NCBI RefSeq assembly: GCF_029784165.1
Contig: NC_073696.1
Coordinates: forward strand, 241,226,892-241,290,891
Direction of reading: 5' to 3'
Origin: Wyeomyia smithii
Taxonomy: Eukaryota; Arthropoda; Insecta; Diptera; Culicidae
DNA length: 64,000 nucleotides
Shown here: piece after piece, positions 24,931 through 35,415 of the stretch
How the letters are laid out: each line of letters begins with the position of its first letter
Position numbering within the stretch: position 1 is the stretch's first letter
Made by a program: the position numbers and the translations under genes
The notes under the pieces: model-generated
Told to the model about the DNA's origin: nothing
The model's input: only the letters and a program-made list of their open reading frames with translations
Database searches by the model: none

Positions 24931-25934
24931 TTTAAGTCATATGTTAATTCGTGATACTGTTTTATAGCTTGTCCTATTAGAATCATTTTATCTTTCTTCT
25001 TTTGGTGGTATTCTATACTGCCCAATCTTAAGCAAAAAAAAAAAAAAACAAAATTATTTTTTATTAATCATTACTTCCAGGTTCGAAACCCGATTCGACA
25101 CGATATTTTCTTCGTTAGTCGTTTAAAGACTGGTAATATTTTTTTTTTTCGTGAGGTCATAGATACTGATTATTGTTGTCTGTTGCAATACTTTTAGTGC
25201 AGACACTCAAACACTTCCATGATAGTAATATCCAGAATACACAAATGATAATTCAAATCTAATTTAAACAGGAACTAAAATTTGCTGCATTTGGCGACCT
25301 AATCTGTTTTAAAAATGGCGTTTGACAAAACTTTTGTAAATGCTGCCACAACTTGTTAAACATTTCACTGAATATCTAAGATGTTGAGTTCTGGGTTGGT
25401 TTTGTTTGAAAATAAAAGAAGAGAGCTTCGTAGCTGCAAGGTTCATTCTAGAATCAGGCCATTCGGTTTCAAACGCCTTAAACATCAATTTATTGTCAGG
25501 TTTGCCACGCAGGCATTAGGCTTCACGCAAATTCTACAATACTTCAATGGTTTCTTTTTGTCACTCCTATCATAAAGCTTTGAAAAAAAAAATTATTATA
25601 ATTGGCAGGAGAACTAAGGCTGGGTATATTATAGGCAGATGTACGCACAAGCACCGATAAATAAAAAGCATGTCACTGGCTCCCTCAATTGTGATAATAT
25701 GAAGTGCGAAATACAAGCAACAGCAAGCAACCTTTGCAGCATCACAGTAGTAGTGAGAATTATTTACACAAAGAAAAAGCTGTTATATTTCGAGCTTCGA
25801 TGTACGACTTAAGTAAGGCTCGATTTTCATGCAAATTTAAGATTACAACTTTAAAAGGGTGCGACTTAGGAATAAAACCAATCAGACATTACTCTTACTA
25901 CAGTGCATTCGTAAATGTTAAATAATCCAATTTT
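24931..25934. other. AT-rich intronic DNA
   Basis: Nothing supported. A poly(A) run at 25033-25048 is followed by GGTTCGAAACCC (25080-25091), a B-box-like word, but no matching A box or tRNA fold was found. Confidence 0.4.
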
Positions 25935-26506
25935 AATATTTAAAAATGCGTTTCCTGGAGGTCTCCAAAATAGGTCTCCGCAGCCGTGACAACCTCCCCA
26001 TTTGACCCAATTTTCTGCCCGGCGAGTGACTTTTTCAAGTTTGGAAACAAAATCAAGCCGCACGGAACGAAATCTGTAGAATACGAGAGGTGGGGCAGCA
26101 ATTCGTACCCCAGTTCGACCAATTTGGCCGTGGCGACGGATGAAGTGTGTGCTGGTGCATTGGCATGGTTGAAAAGCATTTTGCTCTCTTCAAATGGAGT
26201 TGTTTTTCTGTAATTTGACATCGAATCGGCCCATAATTCGGCATAGTAAAGCCTTCTAAATGTTTTCCAGGTAGTCGATGTAGATCACACCGTGTGAATG
26301 CCAACAAAACGGTAGGCATTTTTCTCCGGCTGATGAACCAGTCTTTGCCTTCTCCGGAGCACATCCACCGGTTTCGACTGTTCCTTGGACTCTGGTGTGT
26401 ACCAGTGAATCCATGTTTGTGCTCTGAAGTAGTCTCGCGATTGTGCTTGTTGTTCGGAGAGAGTGGACGCGGTACCAAACTCCCAGCTCTTTGAAAAATT
26501 CGCATA
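25935..26506 (-). pseudogene. mariner (DD34D) transposase fossil, truncated by the nest
   Basis: On the minus strand, frames shift between pieces of one mariner transposase. Near 26425 is SLVHTRVQGTVE (the WxHxYTPE-type region after the first Asp), then SHGVIYIDYLE near 26295. At 26180-25940 a clean stretch reads MLFNHANAPAHTSSVATAKL, ELLPHLSYSTDFVPCGL, FPNLKKSLAGQK and TYFGDLQ. The usual HxDNAPAH and SPDLxPxD aspartates read HANAPAH and STDFVPCG, so catalytic positions are altered. The right end stops exactly at the TA next to the long-TIR element starting at 26507, implying that element inserted into it. Confidence 0.82.
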
Positions 26507-28416
26507 CAGGGGGTAGACAAAATGGTTGAGACAGGCAAAATTTTGTCAATTTTCAAATAGCCAGAGCTTCGCGAAAAATGAACCAATTTTGATGAAACCG
26601 GTTTCATTTTACTGGAAAACTATTCTTGTTTCCAAAAATTACCAAAGAATTTGACGGGACCAACGGGCCCCGGAAATAATCTGGATTTTAGGAGTGTATG
26701 TCAAAATGTGCATTCTTGCAACGCTTAGAACTCCTTCTGACTTTTGGTTTCTTTTAGGTTTATATGTTTCCAATAAACTAGAATTCATTCTGAGTTCATT
26801 AATACCCAGAGTTTGAAAACCTGTCGAAGAACCATCGAGATATGCATTAATTTAGTATGGGTGTTGTTTTTGGCTGTTTTTTCTTGTTGCGTACCATTTT
26901 CCTTGGGCAAAATGAAACTCAATGAAACTTTGTGGGTGTGGTAGGCCTTAGTAAAAGAAGCAACTTTGCAAACATTTTTTTGAAAATTTATCTGGACTAA
27001 AATTTTAAAAGGTTTGATTTAAACCTTTTTCTTATTAATCAACATATCTAAATAATGGTTAGAGTAAATGGATAACTTCTAGAAAATTGTCTGAACTTTT
27101 ATTTAAAAATAAGAAAAAATTGAGTTTCAGATCCTACAATGAAAAAATATAGTTTTAAAAAACAAAAAGTGATTTTAAAAATATCGGTTATTTGAGATTT
27201 TTTCAAAATGAAGGATTTAAGATAGACAACTCTTCAGAACAAACCACAGTGCACACTCTTGAAGAAAAAAAGTTTTTCTAACAAAAACTTTTTCATGTGC
27301 CATGTACCCAACCCATACCCAACAGCAAAAGAACTGCAAAAAACATACTTAATTAATTCATATCTCAATGGTTTCTCGACAGATTTTCATCCTTTTGGTA
27401 CCAATGAACTCAATCAATGCTAGTTTTTTGGAAACATAAAAACCTAAAAGAAAAACCTAAATTAATCCACCTAGCGGTCAGACCCAGCCTTTCTCATTCA
27501 AACTTATTATTTGTAAAAGTAGATTTACATGAACGCTTCAATCCAATAAATGTGTATTCACTTTTTGGGTTCTAAAATAATGATGTTGTAATTGAAGTAA
27601 AAAAAATGAAATTTGACGTAATGTAAATGCTCAAGAAAAAGCGAAATAAAGGAGATGACTCTTAATTTCGAACAATTCAATCACGAGCGATACCGGGAAC
27701 ATTTAAATAGTACGATACCACATTTAAATTATATTGAGGCCACCTTTCCATAACCACATATCAAACTGTTATGAAGTTTGTTATTTGTAAGTTTGAGAGA
27801 TGACTCGTTCGTATGACACTAGTTATGTTCAAATAAGTCATGTAATCTTTGAAATAATAGACTTTCGTTGTTTTATTAACAATTTAATACATAACGGTGG
27901 CTTAAGTTCAATTATAATCAAATGAAATGGGAACGTATAGGGCAGCCAAACTTTGAAACCACGTGTTCAATCATAATTCATCAGTTAACCCTTAACTAGC
28001 CCGCTCATCTGATAATAGCAAAGCAAGCAAATAGAAAACTGAGTGAGTTTAAGAATTCTTCGGAATATGTTTCTTTTCATAGCTAGATTTCACATTTCTA
28101 ACAGGCAAAGTAATAGTCCGATTGCAAAAAAATCAATAGGGTCTTATGGGGTAGCTAGACCTTTCATATGACACTGATTTTGTGGAAATCGGTCCAGCCA
28201 TCTCTAAGAAACATGAGTGAAATTAAACAGTCTTCAGAAGACGTTTCTTTTCATTACTTTTGAACCACAAGTTCAATCTTTATAAAATTCAAAAGTTTAA
28301 GGGTTTTTCAGGTAACCCGTGCATTTGATACCAATTTTATTGAAATCGGTTGTGTGGTTTCTGAGATATTGCTGTTTCGTGATTTTTACAATTTCAAAAT
28401 TTACAAAAAATTACAA

Positions 28417-28451
28417 TCATTCTGTGCCGAACACGCATCAGTACTGGACGT
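28417..28451 (+). promoter_or_regulatory. Internal Inr + DPE promoter of the I-group element
   Basis: TCATTC at 28417-28422 fits the arthropod initiator with A (28419) as +1, which coincides with the element's 5' edge. GGACGT at 28446-28451 falls exactly at +28 to +33 and fits the downstream promoter element consensus RGWYV. This TATA-less layout is known from jockey- and I-type elements and lets transcription regenerate the complete 5' end. The first base of the Inr belongs to the target site. Confidence 0.75.
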
Positions 28452-28855
28452 GTTTGGTGATCGGTCCGATAGAGTATAAAACAAAAGACGTGTGAACAAG
28501 TGTTGGCATTGTTTGCCTGGTCGAGTGAAATAAATCCGGGTTCAAGGTCGTTCCTTTGTGCAACTGTTTCGCATCGTGACTGCCAGCTGGTGCGTAAGCC
28601 GATTTGGCTGCTGTGCTACAGCAGTGGACGAGACACAAACGAGGAAAAAGAAGAAGCCATCAGTGTCAGCGAGTCGTATCGCTGTGTGGAGTGATCTCAC
28701 ACCTGGCTCGCTGCTGGTGGCTGTTTGGTGCTGCTGTATTGGTGCTGCTGGCTGTAACGGCTGCTACTTCGAACGATCGGACAACCAACCTTACTGGAAG
28801 GGAGAAATAAAAAGGTACGTGTTCTTGTCAGCGCTAGTGCGCTAAACTTAGCGCG

Positions 28856-30208
28856 ATGGATGTAGATCCCTCGCCTCCCGCGCCACCATCCCCGAACCCC
28901 TCTGACCCTGACCCTTCTGTTACCCCCTCCCCTGTTCATTCTTCAGTCCCCCCTCGCCCCAGGCTTTACCCAGACGGAGCCCAGGGCAGCTATACTGTTT
29001 ATTTTCGGCCAAAGGCAGGACCGAAATCGAAAAAGTTGAACCTCTTGCAGATTTCTAAAGACCTGACGAAGGAGTACAAGGGCGTGACCGAAATTTCCAA
29101 GGTCCGGCCTAACAAGCTCCGTGTCGTGGTCGGTAACCTGAAAGAGGCCAACGATATAGCACGCGAGTATCGCGTTTACATACCCGCACGAGACGTGGAG
29201 ATCGACGGTGTCATAACCGATTCGAGTCTGTCCGTCGAGTGTATACTGCAAAGTGCCAAAGGGTGCTTTAAGAACAAAACGTGTCCCGAAGTAAAGGTGC
29301 TCGAATGCAAGCAATTGCGGTCAGCATCGATCATCGGTGGCAAAACAGTATACACTCCGTCAGACTCGTTTCGAGTTACGTTCGCCGGGTCTGCACTACC
29401 AAGCCACGTCTCGATCCACCGGGTTCGTCTCCCTGTGAGGCTCTACGTGCCCCGCGTCATGAACTGCCTGAATTGCAAGCAGTTAGGCCATACAGCCGCC
29501 TACTGCTGCAATAAGGCACGTTGTGGCAAGTGTGGGGAGTCTCATGCGGAAGATTCTTGCAGTGTTAACGCTGAAAAGTGTATTCACTGCGGAGAAAATC
29601 TGCATGAGCTCTCGACATGTGCGGTGTACATGCAGCGCAGGGATAAAATAAAACGGTCTCTCAAAGAGCGTTCAAAGCGTTCCTACGCTGACATGCTGAA
29701 GAAGACCGTTACCACTTCTCCCGTTACTTCGAACCCCTTCGATCTGTTGCCCTCTGAGGAAACCGATTCTGACGATTCACCAGCGGGAGCATCTTACGCC
29801 AATCCTGGGGAGTCTAGAAAGAGGAAAAATATTTCCTCTCCTAAACTTCCCAGAAAAGGTCCTAAGATTTCTCAAAGTGAAATGAAAGTTACAAACAAAC
29901 CAAACAGTGCTGCGGAAAAACCGAAGCAAACTCCTCCTGGGCTGGCAAATTTAAAGTCCCAGAAGGAGTTCCCAGCACTGCCAGGAACATCTAAAACCCC
30001 AGTTGCTCCTTTTACACTCCCAGTTGATGAAACAAACTCTGGATTAGTGAAATTTTCTGACATTGTGGACTGGATTTTTGAAACTTTCAATGTACCCGAT
30101 CCAATTAAAATTTTTCTTACAGCATTCCTCCCAACAGTTAGATCATTTTTGAAGCAGTTGACTGCCCAATGGCCTCTCCTTGCAGCGATTGTATCCTTCG
30201 ATGCCTAA
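28856..30208 (+). CDS. I-group retrotransposon ORF1 protein (nucleic-acid-binding, Gag-like)
   Basis: The 450-residue frame starts at ATG 28856. The N-terminus is Pro/Ser-rich (residues 1-40). A central RNA-binding-like region with many basic residues follows. Three zinc knuckles span about residues 204-262: CLNCKQLGHTAAYC, CGKCGESHAEDSC and CIHCGENLHELSTC. A Lys/Ser-rich low-complexity stretch leads to a hydrophobic C-terminal segment (about 415-450). In this family ORF1 binds the element RNA and forms the ribonucleoprotein particle. It ends at TAA 30206-30208, about 20 bases before the open part of ORF2, so reinitiation is the likely way ORF2 is translated. The frame is intact. Confidence 0.93.
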   Translation: MDVDPSPPAPPSPNPSDPDPSVTPSPVHSSVPPRPRLYPDGAQGSYTVYFRPKAGPKSKKLNLLQISKDLTKEYKGVTEISKVRPNKLRVVVGNLKEANDIAREYRVYIPARDVEIDGVITDSSLSVECILQSAKGCFKNKTCPEVKVLECKQLRSASIIGGKTVYTPSDSFRVTFAGSALPSHVSIHRVRLPVRLYVPRVMNCLNCKQLGHTAAYCCNKARCGKCGESHAEDSCSVNAEKCIHCGENLHELSTCAVYMQRRDKIKRSLKERSKRSYADMLKKTVTTSPVTSNPFDLLPSEETDSDDSPAGASYANPGESRKRKNISSPKLPRKGPKISQSEMKVTNKPNSAAEKPKQTPPGLANLKSQKEFPALPGTSKTPVAPFTLPVDETNSGLVKFSDIVDWIFETFNVPDPIKIFLTAFLPTVRSFLKQLTAQWPLLAAIVSFDA

Positions 30209-30227
30209 TTCAACTGCGTATATGTAG

Positions 30228-33200
30228 GATTCTATCTCTGTCTTACAGTGGAATTGTAGAAGTATTTTACCAAAAATTGATTCGTTTAAAGTTTTGATAA
30301 ATAAAAACAAATGCGATGCATTTTCCCTTTGTGAAACTTGGCTTACTTCAAATATTGATCTCAACTTCCATGATTTTAATATTATTCGCCTTGATCGAGA
30401 CACCCCATATGGAGGAGTACTTTTAGGGATTAAAAAGTGCTATTCTTTCTATCGTATTAACCTCCCCTCGATTCCAGGCATCGAAGTTGTCGCATGTCAA
30501 ATGACAATACAAGGTAAAGAGCTTTGTATTGCCTCAATATATATTCCCCCCAGAGCACAGGTTGGGCAACGGCTGCTCTTTGATTTAATAGAACTTCTTC
30601 CCTCGCCACGTTTGATTTTGGGAGACTTCAACTCTCATGGCGTGGCTTGGGGTTCCCCATACAATGATAACCGCTCCTCTTTAATCTATAACCTTTGCGA
30701 TGACTTCGACATGACTATTTTAAACAACGGTGAAATGACACGTATCCCGAAACCTCCAGCGCGCCCAAGCGCTTTGGATCTATCCTTATGTTCGACGTCG
30801 CTACGGTTGGATTGCACATGGAAGGTAATCCTCGATCCTCACGGTAGCGACCATCTGCCTATTCTTATTTCAATTACTAACGGGTCAACTCGCATGCGAC
30901 CAATTGACATTCCGTATGACCTCACACGAAATGTCGATTGGAAGTTATACGAGGAAATGATTTCAAAAGCGGTCGAGTCGATTCAACATCATTCACCACT
31001 TGAAGAATACAACCTCCTCGCGGGCTTGATTCTCGACGCCGCGTTGCAAGCCCAAACGAAGAAATATCCCGGCGTAACGATCAAAGAACGGCCTCCCACT
31101 CCGTGGTGGGACCAAGAGTGCTCCGATGTCTACACGCAAAGATCCGACGCGTTTAAGGCCTACCAGACGGGAGGTATACCTGGCGACTATTTACGGTATT
31201 CGGAGCTTGATACCAAGCTTAAAAGCTTGGCTAAAGCAAAGAAACGTGGATATTGGCGTCGGTTCGTGAACGAGACGTCGAGGGAGACATCGATGAGCAC
31301 TCTTTGGAACACAGCCCGAAGAATGCGGAATCGCGTAACGGTCAACGAAAGCGAGGAGTCTTCAAGTAGGTGGATATTTGATTTTGCCAGGAAAGTATGT
31401 CCGGACTCTGTTCCTGAGCAAAATATTGTTCGCGATGCGTCTCCGGGCCACGACGCGATAGAATCACCTTTTACGATGGCAGAACTTTCAGTTGCCCTCC
31501 TGTCCTGTAACAATAACGCGCCTGGATTAGATAGAATCAAATTCAACTTGTTGAAGAATCTACCCGGCAATGCCAAGAGGCGCTTGTTGAACTTGTTCAA
31601 TAAGTTCCTGGAGCAAAACATTGTACCGCAGGATTGGAGGCAAGTGAAGGTGATCGCCATCCAAAAACCAGGGAAACCAGCTTCTAATCACAACTCTTAT
31701 AGGCCGATTGCAATGCTATCCTGTATCCGGAAATTGATGGAAAAAATGATACTCCGTCGTTTAGACCACTGGGTCGAATCAAATGGTCTACTATCAGAAA
31801 CTCAATTTGGCTTCCGCCGTGCCAAAGGGACGAATGATTGTCTTGCGTTGCTTTCAACAGATATTCAGCTGGCGTATGCTCGTAAAGAACAAATGGCGTC
31901 TGCGTTCTTGGACATTAAGGGGGCTTTTGATTCCGTTTCTATTGACATTCTTTCGGGTAAACTTCACCGACAAGGATTTTCTCCAATTTTGAACAATTTT
32001 TTGCACAATTTGTTGTCCGAAAAGCACATGCATTTTACGCATGGCGATTTGGCAACTTTTCGCATTAGCTACATGGGTCTTCCCCAGGGCTCATGTTTAA
32101 GCCCCCTTCTTTACAACTTTTATGTAAATGACATCGACGAATGTCTGGCAAATTCATGCACGATAAGACAACTTGCAGACGACAGTGTAATCTCTGTTAC
32201 AGGAGCCAAAGCTGCCGATTTGCAAGGACCATTGCAAGATACCTTGGACAATTTGTCTGCTTGGGCTTTACAGCTAGGTATCGAATTCTCTCCGGAGAAG
32301 ACTGAGATAGTAGTTTTTTCTAGGAAGCATGAACCTGCTCAGCTTCAAACACAATTAATGGGTAAAACGATTTCTCAGGTTTTGGTACACAAATATCTTG
32401 GTATCTGGTTCGACTCTAAAGGCACCTGGGGTTGTCACGTGAGGTATCTGATGAAAAAATGTCAACAAAGAGTGAATTTTCTTCGTACAATAACCGGACA
32501 ATGGTGGGGAGCCCATCCAGGAGACCTTATAAGGCTTTACCAAACAACGATATTGTCTGTTATTGAATACGGGTGTTTCTGCTTCCGCTCCGCAGCAAAC
32601 ACACATTTGATCAAACTGGAGCGAATACAATATCGTTGTTTGCGTATCGCCTTAGGTTGCATGCAGTCGACCCATACGATGAGTTTGGAGGTTTTAGCTG
32701 GAGTACTACCATTGAAAAACCGCTTCTGGAGCCTGTCTTCTCGTATTCTAATCAAATGTGAGGTCTTGAACCGTCCCGTGATTGAAAATTTTGAAAGGTT
32801 AATCGAACTTAATTCTCAAACCCGTTTTATGACATTGTATTTCAATCACATGTCCCAAAATATTAACCCTTCTTCGAATATTCCAAATCGTGTCGACTTA
32901 TCAAATACTTCTGATTCTACTGTGTTGTTCGATACATCCATGATAGAAGAAACTCGTGGAATCCCGGATCATTTACGCGTGCAGCAGATCCCTAAAATTT
33001 TTTCCAATAAATATCGAAACATCAACTGCGACAATATGTACTACACTGACGGATCACTTCTTGATGGGTCCACTGGCTTCGGTATCTTCAATAACAATTT
33101 AACCGTCTCCCATAAGCTCGATAATCCTGCTTCTGTTTACGTCGCAGAATTAGCTGCAATTCAGTACACCCTAGGGATTATCGAAAAAATGCCCACGGAC

Positions 33201-33887
33201 CATTATTTCATCTTTACGGACAGTCTCAGTTCCATTGAGGCTCTCCGATCGATGAAAGATGTTAAGCACTCTCCGTATTTCCTGGGGAAAATACGGGAAC
33301 ATCTGAGTGCTTTATCCGAAAAATCTACTCAGATTACCTTAGCGTGGGTCCCTTCTCACTGCTCGATACCGGGTAATGAGAAAGCGGACTCTTTGGCTAA
33401 GGTGGGCGCAACAAACGGTGATATTTATGAAAGACCAATTGCCTTTAATGAATTTTTCGCACTTGTACGTCAGAATACGATCATCAGTTGGCAAAATGCT
33501 TGGACCAGAGGGGAATTGGGAAGGTGGTTACATTCCATAATCCCCAAAGTATCGACGAACCCGTGGTTCAAGGGGTTGGATGTAGGTCGGGATTTCATTT
33601 GCGTGATGTCCCGGCTTATGTCCAATCACTATAGATTTGACGCGCTCCTCCGTCGTGTTGGGCTCGGGGAAAGTGGTATCTGTGCCTGTGGTGAAGGTTA
33701 TCACGACATAGAGCATGTGGTTTGGTCATGCCCTGTACACCGTGACGCCAGGTCTAAATTAATAGCTTCCCTGCAGGCCGAGGGTAGACAGCCGGCTGTT
33801 CCTGTTCGTGATGTCTTGGCGAGCCGTGACCTATCCTACATGTCCCTTATATACGTTTTCCTGAAATCCATCCACGCCCCAGTCTAG
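30228..33887 (+). CDS. I-group retrotransposon ORF2: endonuclease, reverse transcriptase, RNase H
   Basis: The frame is open from 30228 after TAG 30225-30227. The APE-type endonuclease starts LQWNCRSI (30243), then SLCETWL, LILGDFNSHG (about 30615) and SDHLPI (about 30846). The RT spans roughly 31650-32420 with YRPIAMLS, FLDIKGAFDS, GLPQGSCLSPLLYNFYVNDI (about 32073) and the catalytic QLADDSV (about 32170; LADD instead of the commoner Y/FADD). RNase H follows: YYTDGSLLDGSTGFGIF (about 33040), FTDSLSSIEAL and VPSHCSIPGNEKADSLA (about 33350). A C-terminal CCHC motif, CACGEGYHDIEHVVWSC, is near 33690. No ATG lies between the upstream TAG and the endonuclease; the only nearby in-frame ATG (30222) is directly followed by that stop, so the start is unresolved or lost. 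Confidence 0.92.
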   Translation, partial: DSISVLQWNCRSILPKIDSFKVLINKNKCDAFSLCETWLTSNIDLNFHDFNIIRLDRDTPYGGVLLGIKKCYSFYRINLPSIPGIEVVACQMTIQGKELCIASIYIPPRAQVGQRLLFDLIELLPSPRLILGDFNSHGVAWGSPYNDNRSSLIYNLCDDFDMTILNNGEMTRIPKPPARPSALDLSLCSTSLRLDCTWKVILDPHGSDHLPILISITNGSTRMRPIDIPYDLTRNVDWKLYEEMISKAVESIQHHSPLEEYNLLAGLILDAALQAQTKKYPGVTIKERPPTPWWDQECSDVYTQRSDAFKAYQTGGIPGDYLRYSELDTKLKSLAKAKKRGYWRRFVNETSRETSMSTLWNTARRMRNRVTVNESEESSSRWIFDFARKVCPDSVPEQNIVRDASPGHDAIESPFTMAELSVALLSCNNNAPGLDRIKFNLLKNLPGNAKRRLLNLFNKFLEQNIVPQDWRQVKVIAIQKPGKPASNHNSYRPIAMLSCIRKLMEKMILRRLDHWVESNGLLSETQFGFRRAKGTNDCLALLSTDIQLAYARKEQMASAFLDIKGAFDSVSIDILSGKLHRQGFSPILNNFLHNLLSEKHMHFTHGDLATFRISYMGLPQGSCLSPLLYNFYVNDIDECLANSCTIRQLADDSVISVTGAKAADLQGPLQDTLDNLSAWALQLGIEFSPEKTEIVVFSRKHEPAQLQTQLMGKTISQVLVHKYLGIWFDSKGTWGCHVRYLMKKCQQRVNFLRTITGQWWGAHPGDLIRLYQTTILSVIEYGCFCFRSAANTHLIKLERIQYRCLRIALGCMQSTHTMSLEVLAGVLPLKNRFWSLSSRILIKCEVLNRPVIENFERLIELNSQTRFMTLYFNHMSQNINPSSNIPNRVDLSNTSDSTVLFDTSMIEETRGIPDHLRVQQIPKIFSNKYRNINCDNMYYTDGSLLDGSTGFGIFNNNLTVSHKLDNPASVYVAELAAIQYTLGIIEKMPTDHYFIFTDSLSSIEALRSMKDVKHSPYFLGKIREHLSALSEKSTQITLAWVPSHCSIPGNEKADSLAKVGATNGDIYERPIAFNEFFALVRQNTIISWQNAWTRGELGRWLHSIIPKVSTNPWFKGLDVGRDFICVMSRLMSNHYRFDALLRRVGLGESGICACGEGYHDIEHVVWSCPVHRDARSKLIASLQAEGRQPAVPVRDVLASRDLSYMSLIYVFLKSIHAPV

Positions 33888-34279
33888 TCCCGTTCCCCTC
33901 CGTCTACACCCAACAAAACGACAAGAACACGTTTGAACCTTAAGCACAAAACCAGCAACCAGACCCCGCACAATAGAACCAGGACCCAAGGACTACGAGC
34001 CTCTGTCCCAACTCACGACATCGTGGCTCAGCAGAACGAATCCATACATGCCATTCGACGATTATCAGACGACCATTGAACAACAAAACACTGATTGGAA
34101 ATCCCATGCTAGTTTTAAGTTAGACTTAATTTCAGCTCGTAGTCGGCAGCGAGGATAAAAAATTTGCTTTAGTTTTAAGTCATCAGATATAATTGGCGCC
34201 GTTAAACATTAAATTGTATTTGTGCCGTGTCAAATAAATGTTATGTGAAGAAAAAAAATAAAAAAAAAAAAAAAAAAAA
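33888..34279 (+). other. 3'UTR and A-rich tail of the I-group element
   Basis: About 390 non-coding bases follow the ORF2 stop. They contain TTTCAGCTCGTAGTCGGCAG at about 34131, which also occurs at 16446, and an AATAAA at 34234. The tail is A-rich from about 34250 with a single T interruption before the target duplication. Confidence 0.8.
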
Positions 34280-35248
34280 TTACAATGAAATTTAATAGGG
34301 TCTTATGGGGCAGCTAGACCTTTAATTTAACACTAATTTCGTGAAAATCGGTTCAGCCATCTCAGAGAAAAGTGAGTGAGTTTAAGTAGATATGTTTCTT
34401 TTCATAGCTGGATTTCACATTTTTAAACATAACAGGCAAAGTAATAGTCCGATTGCAAAAAAAAACAATAGGGTCTTAGACCTTCCAAATGACACTGATT
34501 TTGTGGAAATCGGTTCAGCCATCCCTGAGAAACATGAGTGAGATTAAACACTCTCCAGAACATGTTTCTTCAAATAACTTCTGAACCACACGTTCAATCT
34601 TCATGAAACTCAAAAGTTAAGGGTTTTTTAAGTAACTCGTTCATTTAAAACCAATTTTATTGAAATCGGTTGAGTTGTTTCTGAGATAATGATGTATCGT
34701 GATTTTCACATTTTTAAACATAACCTCTAAACTAAACATCCGATTGCAATGAAATTCAATAGGGTCTTATGGGGCAACTAGACCTCTCATTTGCAATTAA
34801 TTTCATGAAGATCGGTCCAGCCATCTCTGAGAAAATCGAGTGGGATTGGGAGAGCGTTACATACACACACGCATACACACACACACATACAGAAAATGCT
34901 CAGCTCGTCAAACTAAGTCGATTGATATACGAGATTCGACCCTTTGGAGCACTTTTATACCATTGGTTTTTCCAGTGATTGCTATACTTTTCTAGGAGAA
35001 AGGCAAAAAGATGTCTGAAAAAGTTCTAAGAGTTGCAAAAATGCACATTTTGACACATACTCCCAAAATCCGAATATTTCCGGTGTCCGTTGGTCCCGTC
35101 GAATTCTTTAGTAATTTTTGGAAACTAGAATAGTTTGCCAGTAAAATGAAACCGGTTACATCAAAATTGTTTCATGTTTCGTGAAGTTCTGACTATTTAA
35201 AAATTGACATAATTTTACCTGTCTCAATCATTTTGTCTAACCCCTGTA

Positions 35249-35415
35249 TATCTCCGATACATAAAATAGAAACAGACAAGATGTTCGTAACTATCGAAAT
35301 GATGATCGTAACTAAATTATTTGAAATTATTCTTGATCACCTGCTGTTTCACACATCATCTCTAGTGCTCAACACGGTTTTTATCCTCCTGATCGTTCTG
35401 TGACCACTAACTTTT
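35249..35415. other. Short spacer between two inverted-repeat elements
   Basis: I looked here on the minus strand for the missing N-terminal half of the mariner at 25935-26506 and found no convincing match. Confidence 0.35.

Larger units (their letters stand above)
28418..34273 (+). mobile_element. Full-length I-group non-LTR retrotransposon
   Basis: The element runs from CATTCTGTGCCGAACACG (28418) to a poly(A)-rich tail ending near 34273-34279. The 13-mer AAAAAATTACAAT stands on both sides (28405-28417 and 34274-34286); part of its A-run merges with the tail. Order: 5'UTR with internal promoter, ORF1 (28856-30208), ORF2 (about 30228-33887), 3'UTR of about 390 bp. Two ORFs, three ORF1 zinc knuckles and RNase H after the RT place it in the I group (I/Loner-like). 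Both long frames are uninterrupted, so this is a young copy, antisense to the host gene. Confidence 0.93.
27465..35005. repeat. Culicine-type repeat with recurring units, split by the I-group element
   Basis: Two halves (about 27465-28417 and 34274-35005) contain repeated units built on AATAGGGTCTTATGGGG, CTAGACCTTTCA, AAATCGGTCCAGCCATCTC and GAGAAACATGAGTGA; copies start near 28136, 34295, 34466 and 34758. The outer edges carry GCCTTTCTCATT (about 27488) and its inverse-like GGAGAAAGGC (about 34995). An ACACAC-rich stretch lies at 34861-34890. I recognise the style as an abundant mosquito repeat, but I cannot name the family. Confidence 0.6.
26507..35246. mobile_element. TA-flanked DNA element with ~235-bp TIRs, outer shell of a nest
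   Basis: The left end (26507-26741) begins CAGGGGGTAGACAAAATGGT. The right end (35013-35246) is its diverged inverse, finishing in CCCCTG. TA stands immediately outside each end (26505-26506 and 35247-35248), as in Tc1/mariner-type insertion. Inside, 26745-26890 and 27300-27455 are again inverse to each other. No transposase frame survives, so the shell is non-autonomous or decayed. Without the I-group insert it is about 2.9 kb. Confidence 0.8.

Noticed and set aside
25060..25140. Possible tRNA or SINE around GGTTCGAAACCC
   Set aside because: The B-box-like word is present, but no A box, no acceptor stem pairing and no target duplication could be found.
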